NCBI GenBank assembly: GCA_020055645.1 | Contig: JAECZT010000008.1 | Span: 1-64,000 of the forward strand | Length of the DNA: 64,000 nucleotides | Reading direction: 5' to 3' | Source: Tomocerus qinae | Lineage: Eukaryota; Arthropoda; Collembola; Entomobryomorpha; Tomoceridae | Shown: positions 25,239 to 34,689 of the stretch, piece by piece | How positions within the stretch are numbered: position 1 is the stretch's first letter | Layout of the letters: every line of letters starts with the position of its first letter | Translations under genes and position numbers: made by a program | Notes under the pieces: model-generated | What the model saw: the letters and a program-made list of their open reading frames with translations, nothing else | Told to the model about the DNA's origin: nothing | Database searches by the model: none

Positions 25239-27282
25239 TTACCCCTTCAACATTTTTTGTACAGAGTTTATTTTTGTATACGCTATACTTATGGTAACAT
25301 TATTTATCCAATCTTTGAGTTTTTCATCGTTACACTTTTTGTATTGCGTTAAACACTTCCTCTTTAAAAATATTACCAATATTTCGTATATTATTATAAA
25401 ATGGTACTACCACAAATATCTTATTACCAAACTCTTTTTCCGTTAGCTTAGTTACGTCTATTTTATAGTGTTCCAATATTTCTGGAGTATGAATTCTGAG
25501 ATTGCGGATCAGTAAGTCTTTTTAGGTGTGAGAATAGAATGTCTGCTTACATTTTTCAGTTTTTTAACGCAATCATTTAAAAGACTATTTGGATAACATC
25601 TAATTTTAAATTTTTCCATTTCAGATGTGATTTCCAAATTTGCCTTTTCAGTATCAGAAAAACATTTTTTAATTCTTATACCAGCTGAATAAGGAAGTGA
25701 CTTTTTTACATGGGTTGCGTGATTTGAATAGTAGTGAAGATATAAATGCTTACTCATTGGCTTACGAAAAATTACAGTTTCTATAATATTATTATTTAGA
25801 CCTATTGTTAAATCTAAAAAGTTTACTTGATTATAAGACCATTCGTATGTGAATTTTAAAAACTCGTGCTGAAACAGGGAGTTAAGATACTCATCTATAT
25901 TATTAATATTGGTTACTTCAATAAATAGTAAAATATCATCAATAAATCTATTCATAGAAATAATTTCCTCTTTATCTTCAAATAATTGTTTGATCTCTCT
26001 AGATACAGTAATATTACTTACAGTTACACTACAATTAGACCCCATTGGTATTCCTTTATGTTGCTTAAAATATAGTTGGTTAAATTCTATGAAATTGTAA
26101 TCAAGACTCAATCTAGCAACTTGGACAACTGCATACTTGAAATAGCACATGGTAAATTAATCAAATGTCTATTTTCTTCAAATGCTTCTAGACAGTGTGT
26201 TTTGCAAACTTTTATGGGAAGATTCGGGTACAGTGCTTCAATATCCGCAGTTACTAACACATATTTCTTGTCTGGATTTAAACTTATTTCATTTAATCTT
26301 AAAATTAGATGGTTAGTGTCTAGAATCACATCTGGCATAAGATTCATAACTGGTTGTAATATTTTGTCAGTTATTTTACTAATATTTCTATTACAACATT
26401 TTAGTGTACTGCTTATTGGTCTACATTTTGGAAAATCTTTGGAATCTTTTTTGAGTTTGTGTACTTTAGGTAGACCATAGAAAAAAGCTGCTTCATAATT
26501 CTTATCCACTATTTGCTTTATTTTCATTTCCATTGGCATTGAAAAATATCTAACCTCATCCAATAACGATTCAGTTTTGTAAATGAAATGCGACTTAGTG
26601 GATGGAAAATATGTATCAGTATTTTCAAGTTGCGATAATATTTCGGTGTCATAATCTTTTCTGTACATAACACATGTCCCTGCATTTTTATCACTAGGTT
26701 TAATAATAATATTATTGTCTATTTGGAAGTCTTTAAACACGTTAATAAAATCCTCGGAAAACATTTCAATTGGATTATAATTTTGGTTAACACGGTTACA
26801 AACATTTTTAATTAGTTTATCCCTGTCAGGAAAAATCTTATATTCTAAATCTGAATGAACTTTTGGTTTGGTTTTTTCGTAAATTGGTATGCAATGTTTT
26901 CAAAGATATCTAAATCTTTTGATTCTTTGTCAGAGAAATACGCATTCCACCCCAACTTTCTCATCATTTCCTTAAAACTCGCTCTTATGTTTTTAAAGTT
27001 TGGTTGCTCGTCTACACTGAACTTTAAACCTAGCCATAATAGCACTTTGGTTTCGAAGGGTATAATTTTATCATTAGTCAAGTTGTGAATAAAATTAGGT
27101 GTTCTGTTTACATCATTGTACAATTTAAATAGCATATTATTTACTTTTCTTGTTGGATTCCGTTTTAACTTAAATATTTTAGTCATATTACGAAATTTTC
27201 TGTTTTTACTTATACTTGGTTTTACAAGCTCGCTGCTTGAGTCACATTTGTTAACAAAATTACTTAAATCACTATGGTTCAC
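25239..27282 (-). pseudogene. Penelope-like reverse transcriptase (frameshifted copy)
   Basis: Three minus-strand frames together give a PLE-type RT. Frame 27282-26845 holds the N-terminal block with a TNDKIIPFETKVLLWLGLKF-like motif. Frame 26764-26108 holds IIIKPSDKNAGTCVM, FYGLPKVHK, RPIS and the first catalytic region LVTADIEALYPN. Frame 26150-25509 holds KGIPMGSNCS, the RFIDDILLF active site (the usual YxDD appears here as FIDD), LDLTIG and an FRKP...LYLHYYSNH block. Single-base shifts lie near 26846-26860, 26110-26150 and 25525. The last is visible by comparison with the partial copy, which has one more T and continues to a stop at 29518 (equivalent to 25239). The protein ends at an AYTKINSVQKMLKG tail; no GIY-YIG endonuclease follows in the ~630 bp to the element end. 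Confidence 0.85.
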
Positions 27283-27300
27283 TTCAATGGCATTCCTGTC

Positions 27301-28827
27301 CTATGCAATGGCATTTAACAAATCATTTGAGTTTACATTTCCATGTTTTATATTTTCAGAATCATTTCTTACATTAAATTGCTTATTAAAATTATTATTC
27401 CTACCTCGACCATTTGAGCTTCCACCCCTGTTGTAATAACTTCTTTTATAATTATCACCACCCCTATACCCATTTCCACCTCTGTTTGATTTACCACGAA
27501 TTATACCCCCTCTATTATAGTGTTCATTTCTATCTCTATTGCCTCTATTATATTTACTTCCCCTGTTGTATTTGCCTGCTGGGATGTGATTAATATTTCT
27601 ATTGGGTTCTCCGTCTTTAAGTAGATTCAATTCTGAGGCCATAATCATTTTCCTTTCACTTTTATCTTGTACTGCTTGTGAACTAGTGGATTTTTTCTCT
27701 CCTAGGGACTTTTGTGACAATTGTACAGCAGTGAAACCTTTTTGTAAAAAACTTTCCAAGTCTTTTTTAACATGTTCACCATTAAAATTCACATTCCCCT
27801 TTTCTATTTGTTCACAGAAAGTCATTGCATATCTATTATAACTAGATGGAGGTTCATTTGGTTTCTCTCTTCTCCAGAATGGTAGACTTTTTGTCACTTT
27901 CCCTATCCTAGTCTCCCAGTCAATTATTTTAATTCTGAAAACTTTTACAAATTCTAATTGAGCTTTATAATAGGCAACCGCAAACATGTGACAGTACATA
28001 TCATCCTTAAATTTAGTTGTCAATAGTTTTGAATCTACGTTAGACTTTATGTAGTTACAGATTAAATGATTTATCTTAATGATTAAAAATTCTTTTTGAA
28101 ATCTATTCCCCATAGTAGCTGTTTGTTGGTACTGCATAGCAAAGGACTGTTTTATATCATGAAATTCTTGAAATGTTTTTAAAGGCAACATGTTGTACTG
28201 TGGAATTTTAAAATCTATTTTAGGGTTGAATAGGCTGATGCCTTTGGATGTTGCTTGTTGAGTATTTTTTTGAGAGTAATTAATTTGAAAAAACGAAAAG
28301 AACAATTTTGTAATATTCAGATATACTTCGTTTGGGATTTCAATTCCTGGTACAAAAGAAAGTAAACTTTTTAAGTCATCCTCTTTAGGAACTATAGGTG
28401 GGTATTCTGGGTTTTCCAGATATTTATCAATATATTCTTTTACCAAAATATCGTTTTCATACTCGCTTACGTAATCGTGAATGCACGATAAATTATATTC
28501 ATCTATTGCGCTTAACCTTCGTACTAACTGTATAGTATCTAACTTAACTTTTTTATTATTACCAGTCGACTTGTTTGGTGATCCTTCTTCATCTTGAATT
28601 TTTCTTTTAGGTGTGGAGGTAACAATGTTGTTTTCCTTTCCCCTCTGATTTTGTGGTAGGATGGTTTCCTCAAATACATCGTTGGATAAATTGCCAAAAG
28701 ATTGTGCATTCTGTGAAAAATCTCTTCCTTCTACATCCTGCTGTTTCCTACTAGGTTTTGATTCCCCTTGTGGTGATGATCGAAATACTCCCAGCCCGAA
28801 CATTATCAACGAAATTGGAGATTCCAA
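27301..28827 (-). CDS. PLE ORF1: RGG/RG-rich putative nucleic-acid-binding protein
   Basis: 508 codons, intact. Residues 72-97 are basic and bipartite (TPKRKI ... NNKKVKLD), resembling a nuclear localisation signal. Residues ~100-340 look like a folded helical domain with no family I recognise. Residues 421-476 are an RGG/RG tract (NRGSKYNRGNRDRN, NRGGIIRG, NRGGNGYRGG, NRGGSSNGRGR). RGG boxes commonly bind RNA and act as chaperones, so a Gag-like or RNP-forming role is inferred. Its UAG stop is in the same frame as the following RT block, and only UAG plus six codons separate it from the RT ATG. A 10-base direct repeat AATGCCATTG brackets the UAG at a 21-base spacing, so the stop may come from a small duplication or be a readthrough signal. 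An ORF1 of this sort is not part of the canonical single-ORF PLE. Confidence 0.75.
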   Translation of the reverse strand: MESPISLIMFGLGVFRSSPQGESKPSRKQQDVEGRDFSQNAQSFGNLSNDVFEETILPQNQRGKENNIVTSTPKRKIQDEEGSPNKSTGNNKKVKLDTIQLVRRLSAIDEYNLSCIHDYVSEYENDILVKEYIDKYLENPEYPPIVPKEDDLKSLLSFVPGIEIPNEVYLNITKLFFSFFQINYSQKNTQQATSKGISLFNPKIDFKIPQYNMLPLKTFQEFHDIKQSFAMQYQQTATMGNRFQKEFLIIKINHLICNYIKSNVDSKLLTTKFKDDMYCHMFAVAYYKAQLEFVKVFRIKIIDWETRIGKVTKSLPFWRREKPNEPPSSYNRYAMTFCEQIEKGNVNFNGEHVKKDLESFLQKGFTAVQLSQKSLGEKKSTSSQAVQDKSERKMIMASELNLLKDGEPNRNINHIPAGKYNRGSKYNRGNRDRNEHYNRGGIIRGKSNRGGNGYRGGDNYKRSYYNRGGSSNGRGRNNNFNKQFNVRNDSENIKHGNVNSNDLLNAIA

Positions 28828-28884
28828 TGGAATGCTTCTTTAAATATATCTCCTCTTGTATATTTTTGGGTCGATGTACGATAC

Positions 28885-30195
28885 GAAGAAGAAATATGCA
28901 ATCCTTGTAAGGAAAAATCGCCCCAGAATCCAATTTCTGATTATTTATTGTTTATTTGCCGGAAAATCTTAGAGTGACTAGTTTCATATTATCATCAGAC
29001 TCTACATCACCAAAAATTATTTATATTATAAAATATCCTTAAGTACCAGCTTAATTATATCATTTTATATTTTAAATGATTTTATATTTTAAATGACAGA
29101 ATACACATAAAAATGCCACTGAAGTGATTACCTATTTCGATTTCCTTTCACAAAACATTATTTCTTCAATAATCTAGTTGTATACTAAATTACATTGTCA
29201 TCTTCTAAAAAACAACATTTTAAAAACATTAAGTTTCGTTACTATCGTTACATTTTACAAAAACAGAGCAAGTAACAAACGGTTATACATTAGTTTATAG
29301 AATGTAAAGTATAGGCTTATACAAATGTAAAAATATAAAGTTACCTTTGATACAATTTTAGAAAAAAAAATTTAAAATTCTGACAGAATTTTTTCTGTCC
29401 GGTCCCGGCTGATGTTAATTGCCTCTCAATGTCACAATTTCCCACTCCTTGCTATTAATGACAGGTTTTTATATGTACGTATTCTTAGACTGAGAGAAAC
29501 GAGAATTATGTTTCTCTTTACCCCTTCAACATTTTTTGTACAGAGTTTATTTTTGTATACGCTATACTTATGGTAACATTATTTATCCAATCTTTGAGTT
29601 TTTCATCGTTACACTTTTGTATTGCGTTAAACACTTCCTCTTTAAAAATATTACCAATATTTCGTATATTATTATAAAATGGTACTACCACAAATATCTT
29701 ATTACCAAACTCTTTTTCCGTTAGCTTAGTTACGTCTATTTTATAGTGTTCCAATATTTCTGGAGTATGAATTCTGAGATTGCGGATCAGTAAGTCTTTT
29801 TTAGGTGTGAGAATAGAATGTCTGCTTACATTTTTCAGTTTTTTAACGCAATCATTTAAAAGACTATTTGGATAACATCTAATTTTAAATTTTTCCATTT
29901 CAGATGTGATTTCCAAATTTGCCTTTTCAGTATCAGAAAAACATTTTTTAATTCTTATACCAGCTGAATAAGGAAGTGACTTTTTTACATGGGTTGCGTG
30001 ATTTGAATAGTAGTGAAGATATAAATGCTTACTCATTGGCTTACGAAAAATTACAGTTTCTATAATATTATTATTTAGACCTATTGTTAAATCTAAAAAG
30101 TTTACTTGATTATAAGACCATTCGTATGTGAATTTTAAAAACTCGTGCTGAAACAGGGAGTTAAGATACTCATCTATATTATTAATATTGGTTAC
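28885..30195 (-). mobile_element. Partial PLE copy (pseudo-LTR): RT C-terminus and 3' UTR
   Basis: This matches 24609-25916 nearly base for base and lies head-to-tail upstream of the full unit on the minus strand. It ends abruptly inside the RT coding region, just after the FIDD region, at GGTTAC (30190-30195), where it meets gypsy RNase H sequence. The 3' end GCATATTTCTTCTTC is followed directly by the 5' end of the full unit (GTATCGTACATCG). In PLE biology such an upstream partial copy is thought to supply promoter and ribozyme functions. Confidence 0.88.
28970..29004 (-). ncRNA. Minimal type I hammerhead ribozyme motif (in the PLE pseudo-LTR)
   Basis: Base-for-base identical to the motif at 24694-24728: helix I UAGAGU/ACUCUA, cores CUGAUGA and GAAAC, and the GUC cleavage triplet. 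If both motifs cut after GUC, the released RNA would be exactly one 4276-nt element unit. This fits the tandem model for PLE transcripts, although the weak helix II makes activity uncertain. Confidence 0.7.
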
Positions 30196-32097
30196 GACCG
30201 TATATATTTTACCATGAACGTAAGGACGGAATGTTTCTACAGCGTATAGAATGCCAAGGCACTCTAGTTCAGTTGCGCTATAATTACGTTCGTAAGGCAA
30301 AAGTGCTCGAGATGAATATGCAACTACCTTCCACTCTCCCTCGTCTTCAGCTCTTTGCTCTAATGTGCATCCAAGTCCAATATGACTTGCGTCTGTGTAA
30401 ATTCGAGTTTCAGCGTCGTCTCTCGGAAATGCTATGACAGGAGCGGAAGTTAAAGCTTCCTTCAATTCCTCAAACGCAGTTTGTTGTTCGTCACCCCACT
30501 CGAATTTAACGTTTTTTCCCGTTAATTTCGTTAGAGGTCTGGCAATATGCGTAAAATTACGTATAAATCTGCGGTAATAACCTGCTAAGTATACGAACTG
30601 TCTTACTTCCTTCACAGTGGTTGGAGCTTTATATTCCCGGACACATTTTACTGTGTCTGGATTCGGCGAAATTCCTTCAGATGAGACAATGTGACCTAGG
30701 TACAAAATCTTATCATCAGCTACAGTGCATTTTTTAGGTTTTAATCTCAAACCTGCCTTGTCCAATGCTTGAAACACGGACTCGACATGTTCGAGATGAG
30801 GATCGAATTGTTTGCTATGCACTATAATATCATCCAAGTACCCTAGAGCCACTGTCCATTTAAGTCCTCCTAATACAGCATCAATTAATCGCTGAAACGT
30901 TTGCGCAGCATTGCACAAACCAAAGCTCATATAATTAAATTGGTACAATCCGTCAGGCGTTACAAAAGCTGTCTTTTCTTTATCCTGTTGTCTCATAGGT
31001 ACCTGGTGATAAGCATTTTCACAATCAAAGATCGAAAAATACTTACAACCAGCAAAACGATCGAGTGCATCATCCATACGTGGAAGAGGATAATTGTCTT
31101 TACGTGTTACCTTATTAATAGCACGATAATCAATACAAAATCTTTTAGTATTATCCTTCTTATCTATTAGCACGACTGGAGAAGACCATGGTGAATCACT
31201 ATGGCTAATAATTCCCTTCTGTAACATGTCCTCTGTCTGCCTGTTAATTTCTCTTCTTTCCTCGTATGATACTCGATATGGCTTTTGTTTTATAGGTGCG
31301 GCGTCACCTGTCTCTATACGATGTTCGACGTAATCACATCTACCAACTTCCTTTCCATCACCTCCGAATAAAGATGCGTATTTTATAAGTAAATTCATTA
31401 CTTCTGTTTTCTGAGCGTCGTCAAGTTTACTACCTATAGAGATTTTAGAAATAAATTCATTCATTTGAGGAATTAACGAATTCATGAATTTGACATTGTT
31501 GAGTAAAGACTCAACGGTTTCGAAAGAAGATTTCTTGCTTCGTAATTCTTCATCGACTTCATCTAGATTACATAAAATCTGTTCGTTACTAAAATTCTCA
31601 TAGGTACCTAGGACTGTGTTTAAGTATAGCCGTAATGGTCGGCTTGATAAATTCAATAGAATTGTATGACCAACTCCTTCCGTAATAGAAAGTAATGTAT
31701 GTCCAACTCCAACCTTCTTGGAGTGTTCTAATTGTGACCTGGGTTGTACTAAAATGTCACCATTACATTTACTATCTGTCTTTACAGGAACTCTAAGTGC
31801 GTAACCTGGCTTTATGCATACAGACTTAGCTAACCGAATTTTATTTAAAGCGTAATTTACCATTTCAGATGGTTCAGTAGAAGGACTACTGCTTTCATAT
31901 GAGTTAGGAACTGAAAAGTCCAACTCTGCATATTCGGTAGGAGCAAAAGAAGAGTTTTCAACAGTAATGAGAGAAACGCATTCTTGACAAATACAAAATC
32001 CTTGAGGTTGTGAGGTATATCTGTTGGTAGCAAGGATAGAAGAAAGACCCAAAATCCATGGATGCACCACTGCGGGCATTCTAGGGATAAATAACAA
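29518..32097 (-). CDS. Chimeric ORF: Ty3/gypsy RT-RNase H fused in frame to Penelope-like RT C-terminus
   Basis: 859 codons. Residues ~1-635 are Ty3/gypsy: a leader with CICQEC, RT with FSIFDCENAYHQV (Asp358) and the YLDD box (420-423), thumb/connection, and RNase H with YTDAS (Asp569) and SATELE (Glu610). Where a gypsy RNase H would continue into TDH, the frame switches after KIYTVVT to PLE sequence NINNIDEYLN and runs to the end of the PLE RT, including LDLTIG, FRKP and the AYTKINSVQKMLKG end. The PLE catalytic FIDD lies just upstream of the break and is absent. The RNase H lacks its third acidic residue. The joint sits on GTAACC, also present in the PLE at this point, suggesting microhomology-mediated joining or template switching. 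The start is 32097, or the ATG at 32079 just after a splice-acceptor-like CCCTAG. Expression is unknown. Confidence 0.85.
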   Translation of the reverse strand: MLFIPRMPAVVHPWILGLSSILATNRYTSQPQGFCICQECVSLITVENSSFAPTEYAELDFSVPNSYESSSPSTEPSEMVNYALNKIRLAKSVCIKPGYALRVPVKTDSKCNGDILVQPRSQLEHSKKVGVGHTLLSITEGVGHTILLNLSSRPLRLYLNTVLGTYENFSNEQILCNLDEVDEELRSKKSSFETVESLLNNVKFMNSLIPQMNEFISKISIGSKLDDAQKTEVMNLLIKYASLFGGDGKEVGRCDYVEHRIETGDAAPIKQKPYRVSYEERREINRQTEDMLQKGIISHSDSPWSSPVVLIDKKDNTKRFCIDYRAINKVTRKDNYPLPRMDDALDRFAGCKYFSIFDCENAYHQVPMRQQDKEKTAFVTPDGLYQFNYMSFGLCNAAQTFQRLIDAVLGGLKWTVALGYLDDIIVHSKQFDPHLEHVESVFQALDKAGLRLKPKKCTVADDKILYLGHIVSSEGISPNPDTVKCVREYKAPTTVKEVRQFVYLAGYYRRFIRNFTHIARPLTKLTGKNVKFEWGDEQQTAFEELKEALTSAPVIAFPRDDAETRIYTDASHIGLGCTLEQRAEDEGEWKVVAYSSRALLPYERNYSATELECLGILYAVETFRPYVHGKIYTVVTNINNIDEYLNSLFQHEFLKFTYEWSYNQVNFLDLTIGLNNNIIETVIFRKPMSKHLYLHYYSNHATHVKKSLPYSAGIRIKKCFSDTEKANLEITSEMEKFKIRCYPNSLLNDCVKKLKNVSRHSILTPKKDLLIRNLRIHTPEILEHYKIDVTKLTEKEFGNKIFVVVPFYNNIRNIGNIFKEEVFNAIQKCNDEKLKDWINNVTISIAYTKINSVQKMLKG

Positions 32098-32260
32098 AAA
32101 AGTGATTTTATTCTAATATTACTTAATTATTGTTCCGTTCATATCGTTTATCTATAGAACATGATGTGTGGCCTTGGACAACAATCCGTACTGTGGTCCC
32201 AGATGACTCAGACATAATATATCACAATGCTCTAATTCGTCTTAAATGGATTGTACAGTG

Positions 32261-32456
32261 CAAGTAAAGATTTGAATCTGATGGTAGTCCTTGTTCACCA
32301 CTGACCGCAAGAAGACCATATCCATGCAAAACAGTCAAACGCAATCGGACGGTTCAACTCCCCATCACCACTCCCATGAAATCCGAACCGGAAATCAAAT
32401 TCTCCATCAGGACGGAAGATAAAAACCTCGTGCTTCTCCCGATCACAGTTTTCAAA
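32261..32456 (-). pseudogene. NHL-repeat-like exon fragment, copy 2
   Basis: Identical in sequence to the fragment at 21610-21805, with the same FGFHGSGDGELNRP motif, the same frameshift before the VVNKDYHQIQIF block and the same upstream GATTGCAG acceptor. The frameshift therefore predates the segmental duplication. Confidence 0.5.
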
Positions 32457-32544
32457 CTGCAATCATCAACAAGAAGCATTTAATTCCAAAATAAATAATT
32501 TAAATCTCACCAACATTAGAATACATTAGAATACACTGGATATA

Positions 32545-33699
32545 CAGTTAGAATTATCGCTAAGAGACTTTTTTCAAATAATAACCGCAGTGAAAATCGC
32601 TTCTGATTGGTCGATGCATTTTTGAAATTGACCAATCAGAGCACAGAATTCCATAGCAAAATTTTATATGATTTTCATAGATCATTCCCAAGGGAAATAT
32701 TTGTTTCAACACTGAACTTTGAACTAAGACTTGTGATAGGAAAATACAGACTAACACTTTTAGCATAATCGCAAACTCAATACACTGTACTCAACTCTGT
32801 GATGCTTACTTGCTGAACAGAGCAACTGCTTGCATATGTTACAATTGATTATTACTTCACTAAGCAGTCTGAACAAACATATTTTATGCAAAATATTTTC
32901 AATGATACCTTGTAATTGTAAATTTAAAAGTAAATCTAATTAATTAGTTTGTACTACTTCATAGAGATCAATACGCAGTGTAGTAGTGGTGATAATATTG
33001 ATGCAAAATGTTATGATTTTATATGTTTGTTCAGACTGCTTAGTGAAGTAATAATCATTTGTAACACATGCAAGCGAAAATTCCTGTAGTATTAGCTAGT
33101 AGGCAGTGTATTTGTGTATTAGGTTACCTCGTCAGGATGTTTGAAAAATGAAAATTCACTTTTTCATTTGTGGATCTAAATTGAACGAGTTAGATCCACA
33201 GCCAAATCTGTACTCAAAGCTAAAGTTGTATGTACCCAATGGCAACCAACCTTTGGGTCATAGTCATAGTCATTCCTATGAGTCATTCATAGGTCAAAAC
33301 TGTGAGCGCAGCGTAGATTTGGCTGTGGATCTAAATCGTCCAATTTAGATCCACGGATGAAAAAAGTGAATTTTCATTTTTCAGACATCCTGAAGAGGTA
33401 ACCTTTGCATGCAAGCAGTTGCTCTATTCAGCAAGTAAGCATCATAGAGTTGAGTACAGTGTATTGAGTTTGCGATTATGCTAAAAGTGTTAGTCTGTAT
33501 TTTCCTATCACAAGTCTTAGTTCAAAGTTCAGTGTTGAAACAAATATTTCCCTTGGGAATGATCTATGAAAATCATATAAAATTTTGCTATGGAATTCTG
33601 TGCTCTGATTGGTCAATTTCAAAAATGCATCGACCAATCAGAAGCGATTTTCACTGCGGTTATTATTTGAAAAAAGTCTCTTAGCGATAATTCTAACAG
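32545..33699. mobile_element. Tc1/mariner-type foldback MITE, copy 2
   Basis: Same element and same TA-flanked position as at 21894-23049, so it was duplicated with the segment and did not insert independently. It differs in the inner stem near 33180 (TTGAACGAGTTAG here, TTAGACGATTTAG in copy 1), which slightly changes the match to its inverted partner. A 1 bp deletion lies close by. Confidence 0.9.
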
Positions 33700-33703
33700 T
33701 ACT

Positions 33704-34445
33704 GATAGTTTCAGTAGTCCGTGAAACCGCTATTTGGGAGTTGCACCTGGATACGCATTCTGATTGGTCGAAATTTTTTGAATCCAGCGATCTGATTGGT
33801 TATTGCAGTAATGAATAATCTATAGATTTCCCAGATGGGGAATTTTAACAACATTTTGCAATTACTACAAATACAATACAATCCATGAATATTATACACA
33901 ATGTACACAAAGTTTAAACGTTGCAATATACAACAACGAAGTCGAATCATTATGAATCATTTACCCGTAGTAATAATAACATTCGTTTTGCAAAACAGCA
34001 GCTATAAACATCGCAGAAGCACAAATCGATGTTATGTATGTGATCAGTTGTAACCAAATGAAGTAAAGTATTATTGAATTCGCAGTTCAAAATCAACGTT
34101 TTTTAGCCCATTACTTCGATTGGTGCTTCTGTTTATAGCTGTTGTTTTGCAAAACGAATGCTTATATTACTATGGGTAAATGATTCATAATGATTCGACT
34201 TCGTTGTTGTATATTACAACTTTTAAACTTTGTGTACATTGTGTGTAATATTCATGGATTGTATTGTATTTTGTAGTAATTGCAAAATGTTGTTAAAATT
34301 CCTCCATCTTGGGAATCTATAGAATATTCATTACTGCAATAACCAATCAGATCGCTGGATTCAAAAAATTTCGACCAATCAGAATGCGTATTCTGATGCA
34401 AGGTGCAACTCCCAAATAGCGGTTTCACGGACTACTGAAACTATC
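33704..34445. mobile_element. Second foldback element, copy 2
   Basis: Duplicate of 23054-23796 with one G missing in the CAGATGGGG run. TIRs start GATAGTTTCAGTAGTCCGTG. No coding capacity recognised. Confidence 0.8.
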
Positions 34446-34689
34446 TACTAATAATATCTCATTAAATGGTATGATTTACAAATAATTCAATAAAGACTTA
34501 CCTGTTCGGTGTGGATGCTGGTGGCGACTCCCCAGGGTTTTCGTTTAAGGGTCCAGTTCCTTTGACAATTATGAAAACAGTTTCGAATTTAGACAAACAA
34601 TGTGGGTTCCTAATGTTAGCCGAAATCCATATCCTAACCTAACCGACACACTAAAGATATGTATTTAAATAGTACCCCTGCCCTATTCT
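34446..34689 (-). other. Spacer with consensus 5' splice donor, copy 2
   Basis: Duplicate of 23797-24039, with one extra C at GACTCCCCAGGG. The donor ACCGAACAG/GTAAGTC is retained on the minus strand near 34502. No product recognised. Confidence 0.35.

Larger units (their letters stand above)
24609..28884 (-). mobile_element. Penelope-like element, full 4276 bp unit
   Basis: Read on the minus strand, the unit runs from 28884 to 24609: short leader, RGG-rich ORF1, UAG, RT frame (frameshifted in this copy), ~600 bp 3' UTR with a hammerhead motif, and the end GCATATTTCTTCTTC. Immediately upstream in the same orientation lies a second 3' portion of the same element (28885-30195). The two hammerhead motifs are exactly 4276 bp apart, equal to the unit length. 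Head-to-tail partial-plus-full copies are the established 'pLTR' structure of Penelope-like elements. The downstream flank is Bel-Pao sequence; the upstream flank is gypsy sequence, so the original target-site duplication cannot be read. Confidence 0.88.
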
